64,000 bases of DNA, taken from positions 66,190,001-66,254,000 of the forward strand of contig BSBM01000361.1 in assembly GCA_027924585.1 (NCBI GenBank). The letters are read 5' to 3'. Origin of the DNA: Larix kaempferi (taxonomy: Eukaryota > Streptophyta > Pinopsida > Pinales > Pinaceae). Position 1 is the first letter of the stretch, and each line of letters begins with the position of its first letter. Under the pieces are notes generated by a model. That model was not told where the DNA came from. It worked only from the letters and a program-made list of their open reading frames with translations, and did no database searches. Made by a program: the position numbers and the translations under genes. Of this stretch, positions 34,971 to 47,785 are shown in pieces.

Positions 34971-37293
34971 ACCCAAAGTGAATACAAATTCACCAAAGTC
35001 TAACCTAGAAAATAAAATAAAAAGGTGACACTCTTGCATATGAACCAAAAATTAAATGGGAAAACACATTCATACATCTAGGATTGGGAATGGGGATGAG
35101 CGAGAGGAGGTTAAAAACACCAAAACCCCATCTTGAGAGGATGGGAGGCCTCATGGTCATCTTTGGGATTTGGGCACATGAATGGAAAATATTTGCACTA
35201 CTTCTATTACACCTTCTTATGACTATAATGGAACCTATTGGATTGTTCATATATACACTTAATCATATTTTCCATGTAATATGGGATTCCATACATTATG
35301 GAAGCTTATTTTGGATAGGCTCTCTATTTTTCCTGTTATTCCTTGATGTAAAATATTCTAATATGCCATGATACTTTTGTACTTAGTATGATATTAGTGT
35401 AACAACCCCATAAAATGTTCAAATGAAATGCATTCCTAGTGATCTAAGGCCCAAAGACAAATAAAATGGATACTAACACCTCAACTAAAGTAACATCCAT
35501 GTTATGTATTTCACCAATAAAAAATAAATTTCATATACCACTAGAGATTAAGAAAAATAAAATGGAGAAGCTCATTGTTTTCAATGAAAACATTATTTTA
35601 TCATGATTGTTATTGGCATCCTTGGACCATTAATGAAGATGAGAAAGTATTTGATAGTGCCCAACTTGCATTATGAGATCATGTGGGACATGAGTATATT
35701 GATACAATGTTTTGCACCTATCAGGGTATTTTTTAAGGATTCTAATATTATACTTAAGTATACTATTATAGGCAACTATTTTGGATTTAAAAAAACATGT
35801 ATATAGATAGTTAGGAAAACATTAAATATGAAACATGCAATTTACTATTGAAATGTGTAAATTCTGGGGAATATTATGACAAAAAAAACATATTTTATGT
35901 AAATATAGGTGATATTAGAGACTAAAAATGACCAAATAGCAAAATTATTTTTGAAGAAAACCAAAAAAATAGCCAATTGGCTAAATTTCGCCCCTAAAAA
36001 TGATTATGGCACCTATAATTTTTGGAAAGGAGAATAGTTAATATTACAAGTTGAAATACCTTGAGAATCATGGATAACAATGAAATTTGACATTGTGTTC
36101 CGCTAGATATTGATACAAAGTAGTGTTCAAGGGATATCAATGTGCACTAAAGGATGCACCCAACCATATTTTTTCAAGATAAATTCTACCCTTACACAAA
36201 TCATCATCCTTACCTAAGTGTTTAATCATGTAAATACTCCATTCATCTCTCCGTGTACATTGCTATGATAACTTCTATCAGGTTTCCTATCATATATAGA
36301 GCTAGAAAATCACAATTTGTAAGAGTCAAGACAGAAGTGTAAGACGTATAAAAAGATTCTAAGCTTCACACACATGTTCTATCCAAGTAATGAAACATGT
36401 ATAATATATATATGCACTAGGATACCCATCCTCTCATCCTCTATCCCCATTGGATCTTTCCCATGAATAATCCCAACAATAATAGAAATAAAAACAATAG
36501 CAAGATCATTGGCAGTCTACAAGTCTAGATACATCTTCTACTCCTTTCCACACATTTACATGCCACATTCATGTGCACCTTATCCTTCTCATAGACTTGA
36601 CATCCTTTGATCTTCTAATTCTTCCCTAGTAAATACATTCATGCCACATACCCTATTCCGCCCCCACTTCAATCGACCATTCATCCACCAACTAAATATG
36701 ACATCCCCTTACCCTATCCTCCATTACAAAGGAACTATATTAGGCCATGATTCCTTTGATGATAATCATAGAGTAATATCACCCTACTAAACTCTATTTT
36801 CCTCCTAGACCACCCTTTGTGAAAAAATGACCATCTTTGTCATATCCACCCTATACCCCCACCATGCCACTATTATGTTAAGAATCCATTCACCTTTTCT
36901 CACTAATCTCAGTGACATTCATATCTTTCCTTCCTTGATTTGAGATGACATTGAGCCCATCCTTTGATTATTTATCCATAATTTTAAAAAACCCAATAGC
37001 TTCCAACATTCTTAAAAAATATTAAAATTTCCCCTCTACAAAAGAAACATAGGAATAGCCTATGTAAAGAATAACCAGATGAAGACAATGAGATTTATCC
37101 TCCTCTTTCCCTATGCCTTCTTGAGTTGAAGCATTATAAAGTGATAGAGTCAGTTTCATAATTGTTTATAGGGTTATAAATAGAAAAGAGTTTAAAGATC
37201 CCATTATTGATGATTCTTTAGAATCTTTGAAGAGATTTATGTTGTAAACCTAAAAGATAAATATAATGGCACGAGAAATGTGTGTGTGCGAAA
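34971..37293. other. Gene-free AT-rich stretch
   Basis: No gene is supported. TGTAACAACCCC at 35399 resembles an LTR start, but no partner end or target duplication was found. ORFs at 35084-35371 and 35603-35806 have no motifs. Confidence 0.
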
Positions 37294-37323
37294 TGTGTGT
37301 GTGTGCGCGCGCACACACACACA
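37294..37323. repeat. Self-complementary (TG)n(CG)n(CA)n tract
   Basis: A 30-bp alternating purine-pyrimidine run: TG repeats, then GCGCGC, then CA repeats. It is its own reverse complement over most of its length. Such sequence can adopt left-handed DNA or a cruciform; that is general knowledge and nothing here shows it happens. Confidence 0.
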
Positions 37324-40300
37324 ACATAATAATGTGATGATATGTTTTTTAGAATGTGATCTCTTCACTCACACACACAATGATTGATAAAATGATAATG
37401 TGATGATACATTTTCAAGAATGCAATCTCTTTATATAGTGATTAAGAAGTAGGTCATGATCATGACATTTAAGGGGTTTAATTAGTAATAATTATATATT
37501 ATTGTTAGGTTTATTTTAATATATGTATATATCATTTCTATTTTAGTAATATACCCAAGGCATAATACAAGTCCTAAGACCAATGTCCTAAGATCCAACA
37601 TGGGTGGTTTTGTAATGCTCAAGAATTGTTATTTGTTTGCATATTCCAACAATAATGCCATATTGCAATGATTTTTTTAAGTCAAGAGTGATAACAATTC
37701 CTTGGTAATGTTCCTCGAAGATGTGTACATGTCTTACAGAGGAAAATAAAAACACAACCATATGAACCTTTTAACTTATATCTTGTGGTTATAAAGATAG
37801 TAATATATACATTTTTCCCCAGAGAAATAAATTTCCCTCACCCTCCCATGTATTAAGCATTTAGATTGAGGAAGTTGGTACCTTTCTACTACCCTGCAAA
37901 TTACCACCTCTTTGATAGTTTTATATATGGAGGGTGGTATAAATTCTAGCCACAATAATAGCTAGTAACCCTATAGGACTTGGTGGGAATGGATCCCATG
38001 ATCTCCCTCGGATTTATGCCTTAATAGAAAGGGTGAAACTAGTTGATTTATATGCTACAGAGATAAATATATAGGTATATTAACCCTATTTAATATAGTA
38101 TATTATGCATAATATTATATTATTATTACAAGTTATTACCCCTTATATTATATTATATATCAACAACAATCATTTAATTAATTTTATACCCTTTCATAAC
38201 TTTAATACTTTTTATATAGTGTTGCAATTTTTTTTAAATAGGTTTTGTTGTTGTTGACTTTGAGTAGATGTAGATTTTCCCATTTTCTTCTTAGAAGCTC
38301 TAAATTAGGTCTCATTGTCATCTATACTCAACTTCTCGTACAAAGAGAGGGTAGAGAATAAGACCTGCTATAAATTTCCATATTTTTTTGGATCTCCTTA
38401 TGGTGACTGTTAAGAGTGTTGTGGTGGTTGTATTGAATGGTTCCACATGTTGCACTCCAAGCTTTATACTGGATTTTGCAACTCCAAGGAAGTTTATATT
38501 ATCATTGCCATTATTATAATTTAAAAGAGAACCTATCAAATTCCCCTATCTTCCTGTGCCACATTATGAATAACTTCTTGGTCATATCCACTCCAATCTT
38601 CTCCACCCTTGAAAGTACTACATTCATCCCTAATGAGTTTTGATGCATGAAAAAGTATTCGATACAACAACTTGAACAACTTTACCAAGCATTTCTGCAA
38701 TCTTTTCTAAGTTCCTATCCCTATCCCTAACTCCTTTGATACCTACTTCAATATTTCGAAGGAAACAATGCAATCACAAGGGAAATGAAGTCACAATACT
38801 AATAAACGCTTGGTTTTCTGCATTTATGATTTTTTTTAATGTTGCTTTGCATTTATGATCCTTTTTATGTTTCCTAAGTGAGAGGGACACTATATGGTTA
38901 CAAACTCTATAGTAACATAAGGTAAACATTTTTCTTAATCAGTCAAAGATTGGAAAAAAGTAAAGGGCCACTCCATGGTTACAAACTCTACAACAACATA
39001 AGGTAAACACTTTTTATTTAATTAGCCAAAGATTGGAAAAGAGTGGACACTTTCCTCAATAAAAAAACACAAAGACATATTGGGTACATAGATTCTAGTA
39101 ATGATCTTTATTTTTTGGGTACATCAACTTTCCTAAAGACACAATTATGTTTCTATGTCCATGCCACCTCACATCTTTACTTTGACCCCCCTTAATTCTC
39201 TTCTTTCCCAATTTTTGTGCATCTTTCTCGAACATATCATGCATGTCTAGTCTTTCAAATATATCAATTATTTTATTTTCTTTGGCGGAATATATTCTAA
39301 GTACTTTGACAATCTATCGTGAACTAGTAGGCATTTTATATACTCCATATTGCTCTTTGTCAAAGTTTATAAATAGTTTAATTTGATACCCATGATAAGT
39401 TCGTATTTAGATTCTCAATTGTCAAACTAGGATGAATTAGAACAAGCTCGTACATTCTTCAATTGGTTTACACGACCATGTAAATATCTTACTTAATTCG
39501 CAAGGACTTCAATTTCTCATTTATCTCATTATTTCCAGATGAATCCAAGTTATCTATGTCAATAATGATTCCTATACCTACTTTTCACAATGATTCCTAT
39601 ACTTACTTCTCACATTTAGTGGTACCGGTGACCAATTTATGACAATGAATATTGTTCATTATTATAGGAAGTGTTTTTATGCTATCCTAATGTAAATCCC
39701 AATCCCATTTTACTAGCTGGAATTTGTTTTCATTAATTGTAATGTAAAAATTTAAGTCATTGATTCAAAACAAATTTGCAAATTGCAATAAAACGTTGTA
39801 TGGTTAAATATTCAGCTCAATACATAGTAATTGAAGAAACTAGAAGTTTTAGCTACAAAATGAAGCTCATGGATACAAAATTGGATGAGAAGGAAGGAAG
39901 ATACAGTTGAAAGTGTGAAGGGCCTCATTCTAGTTCAATCAACTACCACTTGCCTCTAAAGTTTTGCATAACAAATGAAACACAAAAAATTAAGAATTCA
40001 AAAAAGGAAAGACAAATAGAATGAACTATGATTGGAATGTTATGCGTAAAAGACAAAAGGGAGAGGAAGATCATTACAGTTGGGGAGCTAAAGAGATGGG
40101 AAACCTTGCCTTCCAACTAATCCTTACAAGCCAACATTGCTTATAAATTCTTGAACAATGATCAGGGAAATTTTTAAGGATCCATAATTTTCTTGAACAA
40201 TGATCAGGGAAAACCTTGGCAAATCTTATTAATTCTTAAATTTCCAACCATAAAATGTTGGGCGATATTTTTCTAAAAAGATTCAAATTTGTAAGGTTTT

Positions 40301-41302
40301 TATTAGTTTCTAGTCAATTTAGGCGATTTTTAGAGTAAAAATCATTATCCTATGGAATTTTGGCAAATCAATTTAGAAAAAATGGAAATTGGCGAATCTT
40401 TTTATGGAAAAAAGGTAAAAAATTAGCCCATGGGCTAAATTTCACCCCTAAACATTTCCTTGACAATGATGGAGAATTATTTCTATGGAAGAAGAGAGAG
40501 GGAATGTTGAGTAAGTCTCGATGAATGTAATATGTAATGTTCTAGAGAGACAAAAAAAATATTACAAATCTTGCATTTGTTGGGAAATAAAGATTGATCA
40601 TATTCATTCAATGCAAGAGTTCTTCCTTCTAGTTTTCTCTGGGGTAATTTGTGTTGTCTATTGTATTAATTTCTTCTCTGATTGATTTTTTTTGCTTCTA
40701 GCTTTATTCTCCTATATTAGTATGTGAATTTCATTTAATAAATATGTCATATGGTGATTGGAATCAATTCCCCAAGATTCTCTCTTGGCTACAAAAGTTG
40801 GCTACCCCATACCATCAATCTCACAACCAAGGGAAAATGATGGTTGAATAAACAAAGTTACTGGCCATTGTTTCCATTCCTAGACTAATTTTATAAAAAT
40901 TCTACTAGAAATTAGTGCTTCACCCACATATAATAGTTTTTGGTTGTTCTTGGGAGAGATTATATGCACTCCCCAACAATTGAAATTCGCCTAATTTCTA
41001 TTTCATAGCAAGATTCACATATTTGATTACCAAATCCAATTTCCATAATATTAAAATTTTGTTTTTTTTAATCATTGCAATCTATAGCCCAATTGTCCAT
41101 TTTCTTGGTTGTTGGCATAGTAATCAAGCTTGTGCATTGTGTAGATCATTAGCTACAACTAAAATTGTAACATATCTTTGTAGAGATCTAGATAATTTCC
41201 TATAGCAATTATTGGGATATGTTTCAACATTATATAACCAAAAAATAGTCAACTTGTTTTCCCTCAATCTCATCCATTTGATCATTTAACATTTAGCTAC
41301 AA
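37324..41302. other. Gene-free AT-rich stretch
   Basis: No supported coding frame. A word with GGCTAAATTT(C/G)(A/G)CCCCTAAA occurs near 35975 and 40430, next to similar GGCGAATTTTT-like words, suggesting a dispersed repeat that I cannot delimit. ORFs at 38318-38539 and 38437-38643 overlap on opposite strands and lack motifs. Confidence 0.
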
Positions 41303-41536
41303 GTGTGTGTGTGTGTGTGTGTGTGTGTGGATGTAGGAATGCATGTGTACTCACACATATACGTGTATTTGTATGTGTGTGTGCATGCACACAAACACAA
41401 TATCTCATGCCCATGGTGATAAAATTCATAAGAATAAAGTGTGTGCTCTTGTTATCACTTGATTGCATTATGAATGAATACACACACACACGCGCGAGCA
41501 TACGCAAATGCACGCATACACACACACACACACACA
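41303..41536. repeat. (GT)n and (CA)n tracts in inverted arrangement
   Basis: A GT run at about 41303-41329 and a CA run at about 41515-41536 face each other across some 185 bp, with further TGTGTG and CACACAC words between. The arrangement would allow a long hairpin. The 80-83 aa Cys/Val and His/Thr ORFs on the two strands are artefacts of the repeats. Confidence 0.
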
Positions 41537-41789
41537 TGATTGGTTGAGTATTAAGTTTGAACTTTATCTAGACCTAGTGTACTATTTGGTTGGCATAAAA
41601 CAAAATTAAGTGGCCTTGCTCATTTGGTGTGAATTGATCTAGGATTTACACATCAAGTAGACAAGTCTTCAAACCAAATATGAAACAAAGTCATTAATTC
41701 TTGCTAGAGAATAGGACGGAGAAGATTGAACTCAATTTGACAGAGAATGCAAAGATACATAGGAAATAGCCTATCATTTATCGATTATA

Positions 41790-41802
41790 TGGTATCAAAT
41801 CC
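41790..41802 (+). other. Primer-binding site, initiator-Met type, of a gypsy element
   Basis: TGGTATCAAATCC matches the start of the common plant primer site TGGTATCAGAGCC. A decayed gag frame follows. The LTR that should end just left of it (about 41788) could not be delimited on its left side. Confidence 0.
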
Positions 41803-42199
41803 CAAGTTTGAAAACACTTAATGAACAACCTATACGGTAACACCCATAATGGATGCCAAGAAAGTGGAGAAGCATTGTTGCAAGGTCTAAATAAGAGTAG
41901 AAAACAAAAAATGATGTGGATTTCTCGTGAGTAACATGGAGAGAAGATCCATAAGTTGGGTCTAATCAATTGGAGTATAGAAATATTAAATTGATTGAAA
42001 TGGTAACACAACTGTTGTTAGTGAATGGTAAGGAAAGGTTCTCAGTAAGGAATGAGCATGAAGAATAAAAAGTTAACCTAGAAGATTCTGAACATGAGAT
42101 TCATAGGGACTCAACTAATAAAAATTGTCTTCCTTCTTTCAAAATTTCATTTGAGGTTGAAGAAAAAATTGAATGCTAACTTATGATGGTCATGTTGAT

Positions 42200-43809
42200 T
42201 GAAGCATATAATTCTGTCTTCTAGGGAAATACCCAGTGTAAATAATGTAAATAATCCATATAGGAATATAATAGAATAAATGATAATGTAAGAGATGATT
42301 ATTACATAGGTTTGGTCGCCTTTAAATATGGTCAGACCTTTAAGACGAGAAGACATGTATTTTCCTAACTATTAAACTATTAACTATTTAATTATTTCTT
42401 TATTTATGTTCGTTACATTGCCACTCTCTTAGAAAGGCTTTGTCCTCAAAGCCTTATAATTTTGTCGCATTGTTCTTTGCGATGTTGTGGCTGATGAAAC
42501 ATGTCGATACGAACTGCTAAGTGTAGAGCATAACTTCCGATATGTGGATGGATCAATCCATCCCAAATTGATTTGTTGTTGACTGCTGGGATTCCCTATT
42601 GATCTCTCGACAGGAGCTTTAATCACATTAGTACCATTATCTTTCGACATTTCCCACTTTTTAGAATATCGGTTTTTATGGTTGGGGTGTCGATAGGGAA
42701 TTTTCATAATGTCATTTTCTTTTATGAGTGTCGTCTTTTGAGCGTTGATCTGAGCTGGAAGTCGTATTTTTGTCTCTTGAGGCTTTAAGGTTTCGTTTTG
42801 TATCTTTTCCAACTTGCTTTCCAACTGCATGTTATCATTTTGAAACTTCTTAATCACTTCTACTTGCGATTTTCTGTCATCTTCAGACTTCTTAAGTTGT
42901 TCCTTAAGATCTTTGTTATGACTTCTGATGCAACTATTTTCTTTCTGCGTGTCTAGAATTTTTCCTTCAATGTCTTCCATAGATTGATCTACCTTCCGAC
43001 TATTTTTCAACTTCTTAATTTTTGTGATTAGTGTCTTGTTATGATTTCTTAATATGAAAATTTCTTCAGAAATGTTGGCTATTGTTTTATTACTTTTTGT
43101 GATCTCTAGATTGCGTGCCTTTTTAGAGTCGTCATTTTGTTGTTGAAGAATTTTTATCTATTGTCGACATTGGCCAACCTCTGATTCTTGACTTTCTAAT
43201 TTATGTCGTATCTGCATTATTTCTTCATCCTTGTCACTAACGATTTTGTTCAAGCATATTATTTATGCTTTGTAATTGCTTATTTCTTTCTTTATATCTT
43301 GATTTTTCAATCTCTGATTGAAATTGTTTTCATTTTTTAATTCCTCAATTTGCGTAGATAATCTCTCAATACGGCTTTTTAGATAATGATTCTCTTGTTC
43401 TATTAATCTCTTAGACATATCCAGCTTCGTCATGTCAAATGCTTTGCCCAATGCTTCTTTTAGTCCAGACTGCAATTCTGCTTTAAAATTCGCCATAATT
43501 TTTGGCTTGGGACAATAACTTGGTCTTCTTTGTCGACTGCGCGTCTCGACTTCTTGATAAGTCTTCCTTGACTTGACTTCTCCAACGAAGGATAGTGTCC
43601 ACTAGATCATTACTTCTTGTCTTTTTCTTTTTCAATTTTTCTTATCTTTTTAAATAATTATTATTTCAATAGAATAATAATAATATTTTTTTTAATTATT
43701 TAATTTTTTTTTTACTTCTATAACTGTTCAATGTGGTTTTCTTGAGAGAAGAGAAATTTTCTTTTAACCATTTTTTTTCCGTTTTAACCCTTTATTTATC
43801 TTCGTTACA
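42200..43809 (-). mobile_element. 1.6-kb LTR-type element carrying one coiled-coil ORF
   Basis: It is flanked by the target duplication TTGAT (42195-42199 and 43810-43814). On the minus strand it begins TGTAACGAAGATAAATAAAG and ends TATATGCTTCA. The internal end of the left LTR (42200-42417) repeats the start as TGTAACGAACATAAATAAAG. Just inside is a polypurine-like word (minus strand CTAAGAGAGTGGCA). The first 20 bases are shared by both ends, but I could not align the rest of the two supposed LTRs, so the LTR pair is incomplete or strongly altered. It has no pol, so it would need another element to move. Confidence 0.
42429..43496 (-). pseudogene. Coiled-coil gag-like ORF with two nonsense changes
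   Basis: One frame of 355 codons from ATG at 43496 (MANFKAELQSGLKEALGKAF) to the stop at 42429. It is broken by TAA near 43263 and TAG near 43159; both fit C-to-T change of CAA and CAG. Heptad-like charged repeats fill roughly residues 20-235 (IEELKNENNF, DKDEEIMQIRHK, LKEQLKKSEDDRK). The last residues, KALRTKPF, are the same as the pol C-terminal tail encoded next to the polypurine tract of gypsy elements (compare the minus strand at 58160-58195). I infer a gypsy element that lost nearly all of gag-pol. No zinc knuckle is present. Confidence 0.
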
Positions 43810-44460
43810 TTGATGATGACGAGTTGAATATAATTGAAGTTCTTAGAGGACTATGTTAGGAAGTGCTTTGTTATGGTGGGAGAGTTATGTAGATGCACTC
43901 AGTCTAGGAAAATGGTCCATGGTTATAAAATGGGATAATTTCATAGAATTGTTGAAATCACAATTCTATTCCCTTGGATACGAAAAAGGAAAACTCGTGA
44001 AATAGTTGTACCTATGACAAGAATAAGGATATAGTCTACAAGAATATGTGTTCAAATTGTAGAAGCATGCAATCAGGTTATGTATCTCTTTGAAAACTCC
44101 TAGGGTAGTGGTGAATTACCTTGGATGACTATTCAACCATATTTGATGGAAATTATAGTTCGTTAGTGTAAAAAGCATAGATGATGCAAGTAAGAAATAT
44201 CTCTATATTGAGATGAATTTCAAAAAGGAGGAATTGAAGAAGGGATCACAAGAAGAGACCAACATAACTAAAGGCAAAGGATTACAACCACAACCCATAA
44301 GGGGAAAGATCCCAATAGGAATTGCAAACATTTTGATGCAGATAGGCACATAGGTGAGAAGTGATGGAGACTTCATCTAGAATTTCATCCAAAATGGTAC
44401 AAATACAAGAAGGGAGAAAATGCAGGTACCAAGATAAAATAAATTGAGCTATAAATCACA

Positions 44461-45515
44461 TGTGATGCATATGAAGGCATAGTCTTGTTATAGCATTAAT
44501 TTACTCATTGATGCTTAAAAATCCTCCTACATCCCCCTCATACATCATATTGTGACCAAGATCCTTTAAAAAGACTCATTTTGTATTATGTAAGCACTTA
44601 GTCAGTGAGCAACACACGTATCCATATGTTACCCTTGAGCAACATGCATACACCCATTGAAATTTGAAAAAATAATTTAAGAAAACGATTTTTCACATGT
44701 GGTTTGGATAGTTGGAGTTCGGTCTAGTCTAAGTGTCATGAGAACCAACCACCTAAACCACTAACCTTAAAGTATAAAACAAGCCTCAAATGGAAGGATG
44801 GGGACCAGTTTCTGACCAAAGTAAGGATACTCAGGAGGAACAGAATTTGAGTTGCCCTAGATTTTTTATAGTAGTCTTCCCCTCTGCTTCCCTTATAAGT
44901 TGGTCCATATTACCTTTATGAATTTAGTGGGGATCAACTCTTTCATCCTTTTTATTCCATGTGTAAAGAATATCATGGGAGATAGTTTATTAGGTGGGAG
45001 ATAGTATATTAGTGTCCTTGGGCAAGGAGGTTCCAGAACAGATAAGGAGACACATCTCTAACGACTCATGTATCACTTGTTGTTTCAGTTGTCTCTTGCT
45101 TAATATGAGATCACTCTTCTTTCTCTTCCCCAAAACATTCTTGTCTATGTTATAATTTGTTTATGAAGGATGTCTTTGAGTGTTAAACTAATATACATTA
45201 ATGCAAGTTAGTTTACTTTGTTCAATTAAGAATTCAATTTGTTGCTTTATCATTATCATCTAGTTGTCAAAAGAATTTGAGAAATGTATTTGTGTGTTTC
45301 TTGTGTGCGAGTATGTGAGAGCTCTAAAGCTGATTGGAAGATAATTATCAGAGCCACACACTTGCAAACTATTCAAACATCCAGATCCAAGTAAGTGCAC
45401 ATTACCATATCTTTGAATGTAATATTGATTGACAAAGTATGAAATTAGAGTAGGACCTCTCTTGATTTGTGATAGCCCTAACCCAATCTATTTAGGTGAC
45501 TTTTATCCCTTAGCA
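44461..45515 (+). repeat. Probable 5' LTR of the large Tat/Ogre-like gypsy element
   Basis: The right end is set by a primer site at 45520 preceded by TAGCA (45511-45515). The left end at TGTGATGC (44461) is a guess, because the preceding gag frame ends there. It has no coding capacity. The 3' LTR would lie beyond the window, so the LTR cannot be confirmed by comparison. Confidence 0.
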
Positions 45516-45519
45516 GAAC

Positions 45520-45537
45520 TGGCGACCATACTGCGGA
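45520..45537 (+). other. Primer-binding site of the Tat/Ogre-like element
   Basis: TGGCGACCATACTGCGGA resembles TGGCGACTCTGCTGGGGA, which I recall as the tRNA-Arg primer site of Tat/Ogre gypsy elements. It lies upstream of a long leader and the gag at 47786, the expected order. Confidence 0.
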
Positions 45538-47785
45538 ACCTAACTCATTAAAATATTCTTAGTAGGGTTTTCATTTTCCTTCAAATTATAAGTTTCTTTG
45601 GTTGGTGTCAGCCATTCCCTGAATTATCTGAGAAGTTACAATTAACTAACAATAGGAAAATTTGATTTGCTATACTTGTTTCTTTGCTATTACTTGTTGT
45701 ACGCATCTTGATTTCTGAATAGTATCATATGTATGCTACTTGCTTCCTGAGCAGTTGAGTACATATATATTCAAATTTATTTCTAGAAAGGTGCGTACAT
45801 ATGTGACTTGTTGTATAAATAATCATGTACGCCTTGTAGAGACTGGAGTAGCAAGCCATGAGCCTATGGAATTAAGTTTTTCATTTTTTTCTAGGATGTC
45901 TGCAAAAAAAATTGGGCATTGTTGTATTCTTTGATCTGCGGTAGTACAATTAATGAAGATTTTTGTTATTTGAACCTATAATAGTCTAACGTTAAAAATT
46001 TGTTGTTTTTGCATGGTTTAGGAGTTTTGAGGTCAAAATGAAGTTCTGAGTTTGGGACACTTCATATAATCAAAGTGTGTAGTTGTTTTTGATTGCCTTG
46101 TTTGCTTGCTCTGTGTACAAAAGGAAGTCAGTATGAGTGTTTGATTGTGCCTCTACCTTACCTCATCCTTTAGGTAAAATAGGTATCATAAACTTGCTTT
46201 TTGAGCAAACTTGATTGTGCCATGTTTTGAGTTTAAGAAAACATATTTTATTCTCTAAAATATTTATGCATGATAGATAAAAATAACAAGTTTTGATTGT
46301 TTCTTTTGCACATCATCGTGAACAAACAGTTGAATTTATTTTGTATTTGTAGGTGTAGGCCTTATTTTCATTTTTATGTTAAAAGGTGAAAGTTGGATCA
46401 GTTATATAACGAAATAGTACTTTGAAGCACATAAGAGGATTGATTGTCTATCAAAGTTTGAATGCCTTCTTTTCTTCTAGAAGATAATGGTGTTTTAGAG
46501 AATTTGAATATCTTTAATGGTGTTTGAATTTTAGGTGTCCTTATCACTTTTAATTCTTGAACAAGTTTATGATTTTTGAAATATCAACCACACATTAAAA
46601 AGAACTGAGAGTTTTTTTTATCTTTTAGAAACCAACAATAGCCTAGATTCTCGAGCCTTGAAAATAGGTTGGAGAATAAATTTCTTCAAGGCCATTGGAA
46701 TGAATCTAGGAAATCCAACAGTTAAATTAACAAATCTAGTAGTACTAGAAACATTTGTTGGGAAATCGCATCTCACACACTCGTCAAGAATGAGGTAAAC
46801 TATGCAAGCAATTGGGATCTTCCCCTTGATTATTTGTTTAGAGGGATACATGAATACAAGAACTCTAAGGAAGTGGAAATTCCTCAAGGTTACACCACTT
46901 TGTATAGATTTTTGGGTATAGGTCTTGTGTCCTACCTTTTTGCGTACCTATCATGTGAGTATTCAACCCAACTGTTCTCTGTGAATTTGTAACCATAGTT
47001 GATTTTCCTAGGTTCCTCATAGGTGATTGCGAGGGGAAATTCTTGCAGTACCTGAGGCAGACATATAACATCCTCTCAACTCCTGTGAATGATACTTGTA
47101 TTCATGATAGTGCTTATCCCTTGGATTATTTTTGTAGGAGAGTCACTATAACTACTTCCCAAACCTTAATTGGTTGGACTTGGTCCCTAATGATCCCAAG
47201 TTGATCTCCGGAAGGCCCTTGCTCAACTCTTCACAGTTGGAACCAAGTATTAACCACCTTGTGCTTATATTTGGAAGGGTAGTACTGCTTGTTTTAAATA
47301 TTTCATAAATTTGTATAGTGAGTGTTGGCTTATTGTAAACAAGTTGTAAAAGTTTCTTTATTTGCTTTGGTTTGAGTAAAAGTGGCTAAACAACCTTTTC
47401 ATTGGTACAGAAGGATCCAGGGACTCTCACCTAAAAAGTTAGAGTTACCTCCTACAAAAAGACCCAAACTGGATTACACTTATCCATCCTCGGAGGGGAC
47501 AGAACCCAAGAACTAAAAATAATCCCACAAAAGATGAAAGGTAATCTAGATCTAGTGAGTCTGACAAGTTTTTTGAAGAAGGATACCCTAGTGGTTTAGA
47601 TGGTCAATTTAATAGATTTGAGAGAGGTATATATCCTCCTTATCAAGAATACTTAGTTCCAATTGATATTGAGGATCTCACATGCCTGAAAGGAGGATTA
47701 AATACACCAGCATCTAGATCACATACTTTGATCTTCGTTTAGAGTTGTGAGTTTGTCACGCCTAATTTTGTAACAGTGGGATGAC
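45538..47785 (+). other. Leader region of the Tat/Ogre-like element
   Basis: About 2.2 kb between primer site and gag. 46600-47300 has coding-like pieces on the plus strand (GNPTVKLTNLVVLETFVGKS) but I cannot follow a single frame or name a domain. Tat/Ogre elements often carry an extra 5' ORF here; whether this is one is open. Confidence 0.

Larger units (their letters stand above)
41840..44450 (+). pseudogene. Gypsy gag pseudogene split by a 1.6-kb insertion
   Basis: The first part runs to 42199 and the second from 43810 on. If the insertion 42200-43809 and one TTGAT are removed, the frame reads TYDGHVDDDELN across the joint, the usual start of the gypsy gag domain. It then continues LLWWESYVDALSLGKWSM, WDNFIELLKSQFYSLGYEKG and a zinc-knuckle-like region HFDADRHIGEK ... 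HLEFHPKWY near 44330-44400. Frameshifts and stops are frequent, so it is dead. Downstream it appears to be cut by the left LTR of the next gypsy element at about 44461. Confidence 0.

Noticed and set aside
35399-35500. Possible LTR start TGTAACAACCCC
   Set aside because: No partner end, primer site or target duplication could be found.
41286-41547. 83-aa and 80-aa Cys/Val/His/Thr ORFs on opposite strands
   Set aside because: Products of GT and CA dinucleotide runs.
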